NCBI GenBank assembly: GCA_029257185.1
Contig: JARICT010000032.1
Span: forward strand, 20,771-84,770
Direction of reading: 5' to 3'
DNA from: Quadrisphaera sp.
GTDB taxonomy: Bacteria > Actinomycetota > Actinomycetes > Actinomycetales > Quadrisphaeraceae
DNA: 64,000 bases
Shown: piece after piece, positions 16,665-25,737 of the stretch
Layout of the letters: the number at the start of each line of letters is the position of its first letter
Position numbering within the stretch: the first letter of the stretch is position 1
Position numbers and translations under genes: made by a program
The notes under the pieces: generated by a model
What the model was told of the DNA's origin: nothing
The model's database searches: none
The model's input: only the letters and a program-made list of their open reading frames with translations

Positions 16665-18403
16665 GCCCCGCTCGGCCCGGCGGCGCGTCGAGCACGACCG
16701 CGCGGACCGACGTCGAGGCCGAGCAGCGCGGTGACCTGCTCGTCGGCGGCGGGCGGCTCCTCGTGGGCGACCACGCCGTCGACGGCGACGTGCTGGTGCG
16801 CGGTGGGAGCATCGTCGCGGTCGGTCCGCGGGCGCGCGAGCAGGCGAGCAGCGCGACGCCGTGGCTCGACGCGGCCGGCGGCCTCGTGTGCCCCGGGTTC
16901 GGCGACTCCCACGTGCACCCCCACCACGCCGGTCTGCAGCTCCTGGGCTGTGATCTCGGTGGTCCCGCGGACGCCTCCCGCTACCTCAGGGTCATCGCGG
17001 ACCACGCAGCCGACCATCCCGGCGACGGGTGGGTCACGGGGGGCGGCTGGTCGATGGAGGCCTTCCCGGGTGGCCTGCCGACGGCTGCGGCCCTCGACGA
17101 GGTCCTGCCCGACCGGCCGGTCTTCCTGCCCAACAGCGACGGCCACGGAGCCTGGGTGAACAGCGCCGCGCTGCGGATCGCGGGCGTCACCGGGGACACC
17201 CCCGACCCCCGGGACGGACGCATCGAGCGTGACGCCTCCGGCGAGCCGACCGGCACGCTGCACGAGGGCGCCGTCGGGCTGGTCGCCGCACACGTCCCGC
17301 TGCCGACCGACGAGGAGATGGACGCCGCCCTGCTCGCCGCGCAGGCTCAGATGCTCGCCTGGGGCGTGACGCACTGGCAGGACGCCATCGTGGGCGCCAC
17401 GGCCGCTGTCGCCGACCCGCTGCCGTCCTACCTGAGGCTGGTGGAGAAGGGGTTGCTGCGCACCACCGTCGTCGGCGCGCTGTGGTGGGACCGAGGGCGC
17501 GGGACCGAGCAGGTGCCCGAGCTGGCGGAGCGCCGCGAGCGCGCTCGGGCTGGAGGGTCGCGACGGTTCCGGGCCGACACCGTGAAGATCATGCAGGACG
17601 GCGTCGTGGAGAACTTCACCGCCGCGATGCTCGAGCCGTACCTCGACTCCTGCGGCTGCGCAGGGGCCGGCGACGGCCTCTCCTTCCTCGAGCCTGCGGA
17701 GCTCGACGCGGCGGTGATGGCCCTGCACGCCGATGGAGTGCAGGTCCACGCCCACGCCCTGGGGGACCGGGCGGTGCGCGAGACCCTCGACGCGATCGAG
17801 GCCGCCCAGCAGGCACACCCCGGGCGCGACCTGCGCCACCACCTCGCGCACCTGCAGGTCGTCCACCCCGACGACGTACCGCGGTTCGCCCGGCTGGGGG
17901 TCACCGCCAACATCCAGCCGCTGTGGGCCGCGCACGAGCCGCAGATGGACGAGCTGACCATCCCGTTCCTCGGGCAGCGGCGGGCCGGGTGGCAGTACCC
18001 CTTCGCCGACCTCGCCGCGGCCGGCGCCGCGCTGGCCTCGGGCAGCGACTGGCCCGTCACGACCGCCGACGTGCTGGAGTGCCTGCACGTCGCCGTCAAC
18101 CGGCGCACGAGCGCCGACGAGGAGCGGTTCCTGCCCCACCAGCGGCTGTCGCTGGACCAGGCGCTCACCGCGGTCACGGCAGGCGTGGCCTACGTCAACC
18201 ACGACGAGGCCCGGACCGGCAGCCTCACCACCGGCATGGACGGAGACCTCACCGTGCTCGACCGCGACCTGTTCGACCACCCGCTCGAGGAGATCAGCGA
18301 CGCCCGCGTCACGGCCACCGTGGTGGCGGGGCAGGTGCTGCACGAGGCCTCCAGCGCGCCCGCTCCCGCAGGAGCCGGCCGCCCGCTCGGGAGCGTGCGA
18401 TGA
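16661..18403 (+). CDS. amidohydrolase family protein (YtcJ-like)
   Basis: 580 residues. The N-terminal beta-sandwich has [20 protein letters not shown], the first metal ligands lie in [13 protein letters not shown], and later come the carboxylated-Lys region ([16 protein letters not shown]), [10 protein letters not shown], and ASGSDWPVT with the catalytic Asp. This is the amidohydrolase_3/YtcJ group of metal-dependent amide hydrolases. In this operon it might release the amine or acid from an acylated or gamma-glutamylated polyamine, taking the place of PuuD-type chemistry; that is inference from position. The start overlaps the oxidase stop and its stop overlaps the potA start, so it is translationally locked into the importer-2 operon. 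Confidence 0.82.
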   Translation: MSPARPGGASSTTARTDVEAEQRGDLLVGGGRLLVGDHAVDGDVLVRGGSIVAVGPRAREQASSATPWLDAAGGLVCPGFGDSHVHPHHAGLQLLGCDLGGPADASRYLRVIADHAADHPGDGWVTGGGWSMEAFPGGLPTAAALDEVLPDRPVFLPNSDGHGAWVNSAALRIAGVTGDTPDPRDGRIERDASGEPTGTLHEGAVGLVAAHVPLPTDEEMDAALLAAQAQMLAWGVTHWQDAIVGATAAVADPLPSYLRLVEKGLLRTTVVGALWWDRGRGTEQVPELAERRERARAGGSRRFRADTVKIMQDGVVENFTAAMLEPYLDSCGCAGAGDGLSFLEPAELDAAVMALHADGVQVHAHALGDRAVRETLDAIEAAQQAHPGRDLRHHLAHLQVVHPDDVPRFARLGVTANIQPLWAAHEPQMDELTIPFLGQRRAGWQYPFADLAAAGAALASGSDWPVTTADVLECLHVAVNRRTSADEERFLPHQRLSLDQALTAVTAGVAYVNHDEARTGSLTTGMDGDLTVLDRDLFDHPLEEISDARVTATVVAGQVLHEASSAPAPAGAGRPLGSVR

Positions 18404-19683
18404 GCACCGCGGTGCGGGGCGGGCAGCAGGCGCCGTCGGGACGCGAGGCCCGCGAGGCTCGGGAGGGGGCCGAGACCGTCGAGCGTGCCGTGGGCGCCGT
18501 CGACCTCCACGGCATCACCAAGCGCTACGGGAGCGCGACCGCGGTCGACGACCTCGACCTGTTCATCCCGGCGGGCAAGTTCATCTCCCTCCTCGGTCCC
18601 AGCGGGTGCGGGAAGACCACGACGCTGCGGATGATCGCCGGCTTCGAGCAGGCCGACGCGGGGACCATCGAGATCTCCGGCGATCCCGTCGACCACCTGC
18701 CCCCGCACAAGCGCCCGGTGAACACCGTCTTCCAGGCGTACGCGCTCTTCCCCCACATGGACGTGGCGGAGAACGTCTCCTACGGGCTGCGCCAGGCCAA
18801 GGTGCCGCGCGCGGAGATCGGGCCGCGGGTGAGCGACGCCCTCGACATGGTGCAGATGGCCGACTTCGCCCACCGCAAGCCCGGGCAGCTCTCCGGAGGC
18901 CAGCAGCAGCGCGTCGCCCTCGCGAGGGCGCTGGTCAACCGACCCTCGGTCCTCCTGCTGGACGAGCCGATGTCCGCGCTCGACCGCAAGCTCCGCGAGG
19001 AGATGCAGATCGAGCTCAAGCTCCTGCAGAACCGCCTGGGGATCACCTTCGTCTTCGTCACCCACGACCAGGAGGAGGCGCTGACGATGAGCGACCGCAT
19101 CGCTGTCCTCAACGAGGGTCGCCTGGAGCAGATCGGCACCCCCGACGAGGTCTACGACCACCCGAGCAGTGCTTTCGTCGCCGGCTTCATCGGCCGGCAG
19201 AACGCGTTCACCGGTCTGGTGGAGGCCGCCAGCGGGAGCGAGGTGGGCGTGCGGGTGCCCCACGGTCTCGTGCTCGCGCGGGCCACGGTGCCCGCGTCCG
19301 CGAAGGCGGGCGACCGTGTCGTGGCCTCGGTGAGGCCCGAGCGGGTGCGGCTGTGCGCCGCCGGCGACGACCCGTCCGGCGGCGAGGGGGCCGCCGAGAA
19401 CGGCGTCACGGGCTCCGTCGCCGGGGTGTCCCACCTCGGGCACGCCCTCCAGCTCGTGGTGCGCACCGACGACGGGGCAGAGCTCCTCGTGCGGGTCGAC
19501 CGCTCGGCCGGTGCCCCCACGGAGCTCGGCGCGCCCGTGCTCTGCCGCTGGGACGCCGACGACACGCACGCGTTCGTCGTCGTCGGCACCGCGGACGGGT
19601 CCACCAGCACCGACGGCTCCACCAGCACGGACAGCCCTGCCGGCACCGATGCCGGCGCCACCCCCTCCAGGAGGACGCCATGA
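18400..19683 (+). CDS. polyamine ABC importer ATPase (PotA-like), importer 2
   Basis: 427 residues. Walker [11 protein letters not shown] (residues 66-75), Q-loop [11 protein letters not shown], signature [15 protein letters not shown], Walker [13 protein letters not shown], switch FVTHDQEEA, then a TOBE-like C-terminal domain. The last about 30 residues are a Ser/Thr/Asp-rich tail with a small repeat (TDGSTSTD), probably unstructured. The N-terminal 35 residues before the ABC domain are Arg/Ala/Glu-rich. ATG overlaps the amidohydrolase stop, and the stop overlaps the potD ATG. Confidence 0.92.
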   Translation: MSTAVRGGQQAPSGREAREAREGAETVERAVGAVDLHGITKRYGSATAVDDLDLFIPAGKFISLLGPSGCGKTTTLRMIAGFEQADAGTIEISGDPVDHLPPHKRPVNTVFQAYALFPHMDVAENVSYGLRQAKVPRAEIGPRVSDALDMVQMADFAHRKPGQLSGGQQQRVALARALVNRPSVLLLDEPMSALDRKLREEMQIELKLLQNRLGITFVFVTHDQEEALTMSDRIAVLNEGRLEQIGTPDEVYDHPSSAFVAGFIGRQNAFTGLVEAASGSEVGVRVPHGLVLARATVPASAKAGDRVVASVRPERVRLCAAGDDPSGGEGAAENGVTGSVAGVSHLGHALQLVVRTDDGAELLVRVDRSAGAPTELGAPVLCRWDADDTHAFVVVGTADGSTSTDGSTSTDSPAGTDAGATPSRRTP

Positions 19684-20873
19684 CCGCTGACCGCCGCCCC
19701 ACCGACCGCGAGCGCGAGCCGCTGCGCGTGCTCCTGCCGAACGCCACCGCAGCGCACCTCAGCCGCCGCTCCTTCCTCTCGGCCGCCGGGCTCGTGGGCG
19801 GCGTCGCGGGCCTCGGCGCGCTGGCCGGCTGCGGCGGTGACTCCAAGACCTCCGGGGGCTCCACCGACGGGGAGATCGAGGACGCGCTGAGCATCTACAC
19901 CTGGGGTGACTACGACGACCCGCAGGTGTTCAAGGACTTCACGAGCGAGGAGGGGCCGAGGATCACCCTCGACGGCTTCGGCTCGAACGAGGAGATGATC
20001 GCCAAGCTCGTCGCGGCGCAGGGCACCTCCGGGTACGACATCGTGGTCCCGTCGAGCTACTACGTGAAGCAGATGGTCGACAACGACCTGCTCATGGAGC
20101 TCGACCACGACCTCCTGCCCAACCTCGAGAACGTGCAGAGCGAGTTCGCGGACCAGGAGTTCGACCCCGGCAACACCTACACCGTCGTGAAGTGCTGGGG
20201 CACCACGGGCTACGCCTACGACAGCCAGGCCATCACCCGTCCGCTGGCCACCTGGGACGACTTCTTCGACGCCGTGCAGAACGAGGCCTCCGGCTCGGTC
20301 TCGATGTCGGAGGACCCCGGAGAGGTCGTCTTCGCCTACTTCAACGCCAACGGCATCGACCAGAACACCACGGACCCGGCGGACTACGACGCCGCCCAGG
20401 AGTTCCTCGTGGACACGATCGCCCCGCACCTCCAGGCGTTCGACTCCTACCCGGGCAGCTCGGTGATCCCCACCAACGGCCGCAAGCTGGTCCAGGTGTG
20501 GAACGGGGACTCGCGGATCGGCAAGCTGGACAACCCGGAGCCGGACCGCTGGCAGTGGGTGCTGCCCGCTCCGACGAACCTGTGGCAGGACAACTGGGCG
20601 ATCGCGGCCGGCGCCCCGCACCCCGTGGCCGCGCACGCCTTCATCAACCACGTGCTGCAGCCGGAGGTCTCGCTCGCCGAGCTCCAGTACATCGGGTACA
20701 ACACCGCCGTCGAGGGGGTCGAGGAGGCGGCAGCGGACGCCGGGGTGGAGTACCCCGAGATCATCTTCTTCACCTCTGACCAGCTGTCCACCATGTCCGA
20801 GGGCGAGCTGACCGACCTCACGCCCCGCCAGACGAAGATCGTCAACGCGATGCGGGCCAAGGCGGGCACGTGA
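19680..20873 (+). CDS. polyamine ABC importer substrate-binding lipoprotein (PotD-like), importer 2
   Basis: 397 residues. Tat motif LSRRSFLSA (Arg29-Arg30) and lipobox LAGC (Cys51). The mature part opens [15 protein letters not shown] and contains [13 protein letters not shown] and [16 protein letters not shown]. It is a close paralogue of the orphan binding protein at 13775, sharing even the segment PLRVL-x-P-x-ATAA before the signal. Both ends overlap neighbours (ATGA, GTGA), giving the gene order potA-D-B-C, unlike importer 1, which is potD-A-B-C. It binds the polyamine outside the membrane and delivers it to the permeases that follow. Confidence 0.92.
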   Translation: MTADRRPTDREREPLRVLLPNATAAHLSRRSFLSAAGLVGGVAGLGALAGCGGDSKTSGGSTDGEIEDALSIYTWGDYDDPQVFKDFTSEEGPRITLDGFGSNEEMIAKLVAAQGTSGYDIVVPSSYYVKQMVDNDLLMELDHDLLPNLENVQSEFADQEFDPGNTYTVVKCWGTTGYAYDSQAITRPLATWDDFFDAVQNEASGSVSMSEDPGEVVFAYFNANGIDQNTTDPADYDAAQEFLVDTIAPHLQAFDSYPGSSVIPTNGRKLVQVWNGDSRIGKLDNPEPDRWQWVLPAPTNLWQDNWAIAAGAPHPVAAHAFINHVLQPEVSLAELQYIGYNTAVEGVEEAAADAGVEYPEIIFFTSDQLSTMSEGELTDLTPRQTKIVNAMRAKAGT

Positions 20874-21775
20874 GGCGCCGGCGCGTCGGCGAAGGGGTCC
20901 TCGCCGTCCCCGCGGCGTTCTGGCTGGTCGCGTTCTTCGTCGCCCCGGTGGCGCTGGTGGTCTGGTACTCCTTCGGCTACAAGCCCGGGCTGTTCGGCAC
21001 CCACGCCAACGACGTCCTGTCCTTCGGGCGCTACGGCGAGGCGCTCAACGCCACCTTCGCCGCCACCTACGCCCAGACCCTCCAGATCGCCGTCATCGGG
21101 ACGCTCGCCGCCCTGGTCATCGCGTTCCCCATGGCGTACTGGATGGCCATCAAGGTCCCGCCCCGGTGGCGCGGTCTGCTCATCGGCCTGGTGCTCGTGC
21201 CGTACTGGGCCAACTTCCTCGTCCGCACCCTCGGCTGGCAGATCATCCTCACCCCCGACAACCTGCTCTCGAGGATGCTGGAGGGCGTCGGCATCATCGA
21301 CGGGCCGCTCGCCATGATGTACACGCGTGCGGCGGTACAGCTCGGTGTGGTCTACAACTACCTCCCGCTGATGATCCTGCCGCTGTACGTCGCGCTCGAC
21401 CGGCTCGACCCCGCCCTGCTCGAGGCCGCCCGCGACCTCGGCGCCAGCGCCTGGAGAGCGCTGTGGACCGTGACGCTGCCGATCGCCGCGCCAGGCATCG
21501 GCGCGGGGACGCTGCTCGTCTTCGTGCCGCTGATGGGTGACTACATCACCCCGGCGGTGCTCGGCGGAGCCCGCGGCTCGATGGTCGGGCAGCTGGTCGC
21601 CAGCCAGTTCCAGTCCGCGCAGAACTGGGCGCTCGGCTCGGCGATGGCCGTCCTCCTCGTCCTGACCATCCTCGTCACCGTCGGAGCGGCGCTGCTGTCG
21701 ATCCTCGCCGTGCGGTCGGTGGTGCGGGCGAACCGCGCGGTCCGGCTCCCGGAGACGGCGGGGGCGGCGGCATGA
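20870..21775 (+). CDS. polyamine ABC importer permease (PotB-like), importer 2
   Basis: 301 residues, six membrane segments beginning FWLVAFFVAPVALVVWYSF. The EAA loop reads EAARDLGASAWRALWTVTLP and is followed by FVPLMGDYITPAVLGG, the PotB pattern. GTG start overlapping the potD stop; the stop overlaps the next ATG. Confidence 0.92.
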   Translation: MRRRRVGEGVLAVPAAFWLVAFFVAPVALVVWYSFGYKPGLFGTHANDVLSFGRYGEALNATFAATYAQTLQIAVIGTLAALVIAFPMAYWMAIKVPPRWRGLLIGLVLVPYWANFLVRTLGWQIILTPDNLLSRMLEGVGIIDGPLAMMYTRAAVQLGVVYNYLPLMILPLYVALDRLDPALLEAARDLGASAWRALWTVTLPIAAPGIGAGTLLVFVPLMGDYITPAVLGGARGSMVGQLVASQFQSAQNWALGSAMAVLLVLTILVTVGAALLSILAVRSVVRANRAVRLPETAGAAA

Positions 21776-22626
21776 GCGCCCCGGTGCGCCGGCGCTCGCG
21801 GGTCGACGCGGCGCTCGCGGTCTGGGGGGTGCTCGGCTTCCTGTTCCTCTTCCTGCCGGTGCTCGTGATCATCGCGTACTCGTTCAACACCGGTCGCTCG
21901 ATGATGGTCTGGCAGGGGTTCGGCCTCGACGCCTACCGGGTAGCGCTGAGCAACCCCGCCATGACCGGCCCGGTGCGCGTCTCGCTCATCGCCGGGGTGG
22001 GCACCGCGCTCGTCGCGAGCGTGCTGGGCACGGCTGCAGGCCTGGCGCTGGCGCGGCGCGGCGGTCGCTGGGCACCGGCGTTCACGCTGCTGCTGGCGCT
22101 CGTCATGGTCACGCCCGAGATCGTGGACGCCGTCTCGCTGCTGCCGTGGTTCGTGGCGCTCGGCAGCGACCTCGGCCTGCGGGTCTTCGACGTCGGTCAG
22201 GTGCGCCTGATCATCGCGCACTCGCTCTTCGCGACCGCGGTGGTGACGTTCATCGTGCGGGCCCGGATGGCGGGGGTGGACGCCTCGATGGAGGAGGCCG
22301 CCGCCGACCTCTACGCCCCACCGATGCGACGCTTCTGGGGCGTGACGTTCCCGGTGGTGCGGCCCGCGGTGATCTCGGGGAGCCTGCTCGCATTCACCCT
22401 CAGCCTGGACAACACCGTGATCTCGTCGTTCGTCTCGGTCTCGGGATCCTCACCGTGGCCGGTGTACGTCTTCAGCTCGGTGCGTGCGGGCCTGCGGCCG
22501 TCGATCGCGGCGATGTCCACGCTGATGCTCCTGCTCACGCTGGTCGCCCTCGTGGCGGTCGCCCTGGTGCTCCGGCGCTCCGGTGACGGGTCGTCGAAGA
22601 TCGCGGAGACGTTGACCGGAGGCTGA
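21772..22626 (+). CDS. polyamine ABC importer permease (PotC-like), importer 2
   Basis: 284 residues, six membrane segments starting GFLFLFLPVLVIIAYSFNTG. The EAA loop reads EEAAADLYAPPMRRFWGVTFP, then LAFTLSLDNTVISSF. The usual PotC Asp-Asp after the loop is Asp-Asn here, a small deviation. Last gene of the importer-2 operon; ATG overlaps the potB stop. Confidence 0.9.
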   Translation: MSAPVRRRSRVDAALAVWGVLGFLFLFLPVLVIIAYSFNTGRSMMVWQGFGLDAYRVALSNPAMTGPVRVSLIAGVGTALVASVLGTAAGLALARRGGRWAPAFTLLLALVMVTPEIVDAVSLLPWFVALGSDLGLRVFDVGQVRLIIAHSLFATAVVTFIVRARMAGVDASMEEAAADLYAPPMRRFWGVTFPVVRPAVISGSLLAFTLSLDNTVISSFVSVSGSSPWPVYVFSSVRAGLRPSIAAMSTLMLLLTLVALVAVALVLRRSGDGSSKIAETLTGG

Positions 22627-22677
22627 CGGTCGACCAGAGCACGAGGGACTTGCGCGCCCGCGGTGGTCGAGGTGAGC

Positions 22678-23742
22678 ATGGAGCATGGACAGCAGGAGCA
22701 GGTCATAAAGGCCGTGCAGTACCGCGAGGTGGGCTCGGACCCCGTCGTCGTCGACGTCCCGGAGCCGGAGGCGGGAGCGGGCCAGGTGGTGCTCGACGTG
22801 CTGGCCGCCGGGCTCTGCCACTCCGACATCGCCGTGATGGGCTGGCCGGCCGAACAGGTGCCGTTCGCCCTCCCGTTGACGCTCGGGCACGAGGGCGTGG
22901 GACGGGTGGCCCAGCTCGGTGACGGTGTGGAGGGCGTCGCCGTCGGTGACGTCGTGGCCGTGTACGGGCCGTGGGGCTGCGGACGCTGCCGGACGTGCGC
23001 GCAGGGCCAGGAGCAGATCTGCGAGCGCGCCGCGGCGGAGGGCATCCGCCCTCCCGGGCTCGGGCGGGACGGGGCCCTCGCCGAGCGCCTCCTCGTCGAC
23101 GACGCCCGCCACCTCGTGCCGCTCGACGGCCTCGACCCCGTCGAGGCGGCGCCGCTCACGGACGCCGGCCTCACCCCGTACCACGCGGTCAAGACCGCTC
23201 TGCCGAGGTTGACGCCCGGGAGCACCGCCGTGGTCATCGGCGTCGGGGGCCTGGGGCACGTGGCCGTCCAGATCCTCAAGGCCCTCACCTCCGCACGGGT
23301 CGTGGCGCTCGACGTCGACGAGGACTCCCTCGACCTCGCCAGGACGGTCGGCGCCGACGAGGTCCTCCGCTCGGACGAGAAGGCCGCCGCGAAGATCCGC
23401 GAGATGACCGACGGGCGCGGCGCCCAGGGGGTGTTCGACTTCGTCGGCGCCCCGCCCACGGTCCAGCTCGCGCACGACGCGGCCGGTACCGGCGCCGACG
23501 TCGCCGTCGTCGGCATCGGCGGCGGGGCCCTGCCCGTCGAGTTCGGCCGGATCGCCTACGACGCGGCGGTGCGGGCGCCCTACTGGGGTTCGCGCTCCGA
23601 GCTCGTCGAGGTGCTCGACCTCGCCCGGGCCGGGGCGATCAGCCTGCACGTCGAGCGGTACGGCATCGACGAGGCGCCGGCGGCCTACGCGCGGCTCCAC
23701 GAGGGGAAGGTCCGGGGCCGCGCGGTCGTCGTCCCCGGGTAG
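22678..23742 (+). CDS. zinc-dependent alcohol dehydrogenase (MDR family)
   Basis: 354 residues. Catalytic-zinc ligands are in GLCHSD and GHEGVG. The structural-zinc lobe is present as CGRCRTCAQGQEQIC. The Rossmann motif GVGGLGHVAVQILKA is followed by an Asp (VVALDVDED), indicating NAD preference. It could interconvert an alcohol and an aldehyde made by the amine oxidases, but it may be unrelated to polyamines. I chose the ATG at 22678 because GAGGTGA sits just upstream; a GTG at 22663 would add five residues. It lies 51 bases after importer 2 and converges with the next gene. Confidence 0.87.
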   Translation: MEHGQQEQVIKAVQYREVGSDPVVVDVPEPEAGAGQVVLDVLAAGLCHSDIAVMGWPAEQVPFALPLTLGHEGVGRVAQLGDGVEGVAVGDVVAVYGPWGCGRCRTCAQGQEQICERAAAEGIRPPGLGRDGALAERLLVDDARHLVPLDGLDPVEAAPLTDAGLTPYHAVKTALPRLTPGSTAVVIGVGGLGHVAVQILKALTSARVVALDVDEDSLDLARTVGADEVLRSDEKAAAKIREMTDGRGAQGVFDFVGAPPTVQLAHDAAGTGADVAVVGIGGGALPVEFGRIAYDAAVRAPYWGSRSELVEVLDLARAGAISLHVERYGIDEAPAAYARLHEGKVRGRAVVVPG

Positions 23743-24171
23743 TCACCCGTCGTCGTCCTTGAGGGACCGGCTCGACATCCAGCGGTCGACGGCCACCCGC
23801 AGGACGACGCGGCCGGGATCGTGCGCGGGGGTGCGCTCGTAGCGCTGGGCGTACCGGCGCAGCGCCTCGGCGACCTCGGCGGGGTCGTCGCTGATGACGG
23901 CGGTCCCCTCGACGGTGATCCACACCGCCCGCTCGAACGAGCAGATCGCGACGCGTGCGACCCCTCCGGGTGCCTCGAGGACGTTGCGGGCCTTGCGCGA
24001 GGTCCGCTGCATCGTCACCCGGGCGAGCGGCCCGTCGTCGTCGGTGCCGGTGGGGTCCCAGGTGAACCCCACCGGCACCACGGGGGCGGTGCCGTCGGGG
24101 CGGGGGGTGGTGAGCGTCGCCAGGCGCCGCTCGGTGACGAACTGCAGCGCGGCAGCAGGCAGGGGTCTCAT
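23743..24171 (-). CDS. pyridoxamine-5'-phosphate-oxidase-like, probably F420-dependent PPOX-class protein
   Basis: 142 residues of split-barrel fold: RLATLTTPRPDGTAPVVPVGFTW at the start, VTMQRTSRKARNV for cofactor phosphate binding, and CSFERAVWITVEGTAVIS. In actinomycetes this group usually binds the deazaflavin F420 rather than FMN. The substrate is unknown. The frame is open far upstream, but the ATG at 24171 follows GGTAGGGGG and gives the family's usual length. It abuts the alcohol dehydrogenase end to end with no gap. Confidence 0.8.
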   Translation of the reverse strand: MRPLPAAALQFVTERRLATLTTPRPDGTAPVVPVGFTWDPTGTDDDGPLARVTMQRTSRKARNVLEAPGGVARVAICSFERAVWITVEGTAVISDDPAEVAEALRRYAQRYERTPAHDPGRVVLRVAVDRWMSSRSLKDDDG

Positions 24172-24226
24172 CCCCCTACCTCTAGCACGGGGGACGACGC
24201 GCGGGACGAGGGCGACCTCCTCGCGC

Positions 24227-24718
24227 TCAGCGCACCCGGGGCCGGCGCCCCCTGCCGCCGCGGCGTGGGCGCAGGGCGGCGAGGGCACGCTCCCCGCTCG
24301 ACAGGTCGCTGAGGAAGCCGAAGACCGCGCCGAGGACGAGCGAGGGGACCAGCAGCCGCCAGTCACCGTCGATCGCGAAGTAGGTGTAGATCCCCACGAA
24401 GATGCCGGGGATGGAGGAGAACCATCGCAGGCTCCCCACGAGGACCACCAGCGTGACCCCCACCCACACGGCGACGGCGGACCCGAGCAGCCCGCCGAGG
24501 GCGGCGCCGGAGCCGCTGATCGCCGCTCCGAAGAGCACGCCGACCAGGTTGGTCGCCCAGGTGAGCCCCAGGGCCCCGACACCGTGCTTGCCGGTCGCGA
24601 AGTAGGCGGTGAACCCGGCGAACCCCGCCCAGACCGACAGGCCGACCAGGGGGGCCAGCCCCGCCCACAGCGCGCTGACGAAGCCGATGACGATCGCGGT
24701 GAAGAGCACGAGGGGCAT
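24227..24718 (-). CDS. DUF1097 family membrane protein
   Basis: 163 residues with five to six hydrophobic segments (LFTAIVIGFVSALWAGLAPL, VWAGFAGFTAYFATG, LVLGAVFGFLSDL) and a basic C-terminal tail RPRRGGRGRRPRVR. The layout matches DUF1097, small inner-membrane proteins of unknown function. I chose the ATG at 24718, with AGGAG eight bases before it, over an upstream in-frame start. It is divergent from the MerR-type gene. Confidence 0.72.
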   Translation of the reverse strand: MPLVLFTAIVIGFVSALWAGLAPLVGLSVWAGFAGFTAYFATGKHGVGALGLTWATNLVGVLFGAAISGSGAALGGLLGSAVAVWVGVTLVVLVGSLRWFSSIPGIFVGIYTYFAIDGDWRLLVPSLVLGAVFGFLSDLSSGERALAALRPRRGGRGRRPRVR

Positions 24719-24809
24719 GAGCGGCACTCCTGGGTCTCGAGGCGGGAACCGGGCGAGCATCCCACCCGGGCCGCGCCACCGTCACAGGACCGGACGCGCC
24801 GGGCTTGCG

Positions 24810-24840
24810 CTTGACGCGGCGTCAAGGGGGAGCGTGTGAT
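24810..24840 (+). promoter_or_regulatory. MerR-type promoter/operator
   Basis: CTTGACGC-G-GCGTCAAG (24810-24826) is a perfect palindrome that contains a TTGACG -35 element (24811-24816). TGTGAT (24835-24840) is a possible -10, spaced 18 bases. A palindrome lying within a long spacer is the hallmark of MerR-activated promoters, so the gene probably controls itself. Confidence 0.6.
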
Positions 24841-24865
24841 CCACGCCGGAACGGTTCCGGCGTGG
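24841..24865 (+). repeat. perfect 25-base palindrome in the 5' leader of the MerR/TipA-like gene
   Basis: Arms of 12 bp (24841-24852 and 24854-24865) around one central base, directly before the GGAGGGGG ribosome-binding stretch. It can form an RNA hairpin next to the start region or be a second protein-binding site. Confidence 0.6.
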
Positions 24866-24879
24866 AGGGGGCGGCAGCG

Positions 24880-25662
24880 ATGGATCAGCGCACGTGGAGC
24901 ACCGCGGAGGTGGCCGCCATGACGGGGCTGACCTCGAGGACGCTGCGCCACTACGACGCCATCGGCCTCGTGCGCCCGGCGTTCACCGGCCACGGGGGCC
25001 TGCGGCACTACGGCAGCGAGGAGCTGCTGACGCTGCAGGAGGTGCTCGTGCTGCGCGAGCTCGGGCTCCGGCTCGACGTCGTGGCGCGGGTGCTCTCCGG
25101 CGAGCGCGACCGGCTCGAGGCCCTGCGGGGCCACGAGGCGGCGCTCCGCCAGGAGTCGGCCCGGGTGGGCCGGCTCGCCGACACCGTCGCCCGCACCCTC
25201 GTCCACCTCGAAGGAGGCACCACCATGTCCGAGGACGACACCACCACGATGTTCGACGGCGCCCGGCTCGACGCCGACCGCGCCGCGTACGAGGAGAAGC
25301 TCGTCGCCGAGCACGGCGAGGGGGTGCGGGCGGCGTTCCGCCAGTCCGAGCAGCGCACCGCCGGCTGGGGGCAGCAGCAGTACGAGAGCGCCGCCGCGGA
25401 GTGGGACGCGCTCGCGGCACGCTTCGTGGCGCTGCTGCGCTCGGGTGAGGCGGCGGGCGGCGAGGCGGCGCAGGCGCTCACGGCGGAGCACTTCGCCTCC
25501 GTGGCGCAGTACTGGACGCCGGGCCGCGCCAGCTACACCGGGCTCGCGCAGACCTACGTCGACGACCCGGCGTTCCGGTCGACGTTCGACGCGAAGGACC
25601 CGGCGCTCGCGGGGTACCTGCGCGACGCCATGACGGCGTACGCGGAGCGCGAGCTGGCCTGA
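24880..25662 (+). CDS. MerR-family regulator with C-terminal TipAS antibiotic-recognition domain
   Basis: 260 residues. The N-terminal winged helix begins WSTAEVAAMTGLTSRTLRHYDAIGLV (shown in part: TSRTLRHYDAIGL), a dimerising helix spans about residues 75-110, and a C-terminal domain of about 140 residues contains WDALAARFVALLRSG and AQYWTPGRASYTGLAQTYV, matching TipAS. TipA-type proteins bind thiopeptide and similar drugs through TipAS and activate their own promoter. ATG at 24880 chosen from the GGAGGGGG upstream. An in-frame internal start at 25225 can make the drug-binding domain alone, as in Streptomyces lividans TipAL (253 residues)/TipAS (144). Confidence 0.88.
   Translation: MDQRTWSTAEVAAMTGLTSRTLRHYDAIGLVRPAFTGHGGLRHYGSEELLTLQEVLVLRELGLRLDVVARVLSGERDRLEALRGHEAALRQESARVGRLADTVARTLVHLEGGTTMSEDDTTTMFDGARLDADRAAYEEKLVAEHGEGVRAAFRQSEQRTAGWGQQQYESAAAEWDALAARFVALLRSGEAAGGEAAQALTAEHFASVAQYWTPGRASYTGLAQTYVDDPAFRSTFDAKDPALAGYLRDAMTAYAERELA
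25210..25227 (+). promoter_or_regulatory. internal ribosome-binding site and start for a TipAS-like short product
   Basis: GAAGGAGG lies seven bases before an in-frame ATG (25225-25227). Translation from it gives a 145-residue protein (25225-25662) beginning MSEDDTTTMFDG, consisting only of the drug-binding domain. Its length and position match TipAS almost exactly. Confidence 0.7.
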
Positions 25663-25677
25663 GCGCCGACCCGGACC

Positions 25678-25721
25678 CTCGCCCGTGCCCGGCGGCCTCG
25701 TCGTCGTCGGGCACGGGCGAG
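25678..25721 (+). terminator. strong hairpin after the MerR/TipA-like gene
   Basis: Perfect 14-bp stem (25678-25691 with 25708-25721) with a 16-base loop, 16 bases after the stop. No T-tract. Confidence 0.7.
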
Positions 25722-25725
25722 GTGG

Positions 25726-25731
25726 CACGCT
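25726..25731 (+). promoter_or_regulatory. -10-like hexamer CACGCT for the GNAT gene
   Basis: NANNNT hexamer exactly six bases before the GTG at 25738, leaderless geometry. Confidence 0.35.
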
Positions 25732-25737
25732 GTCCCG

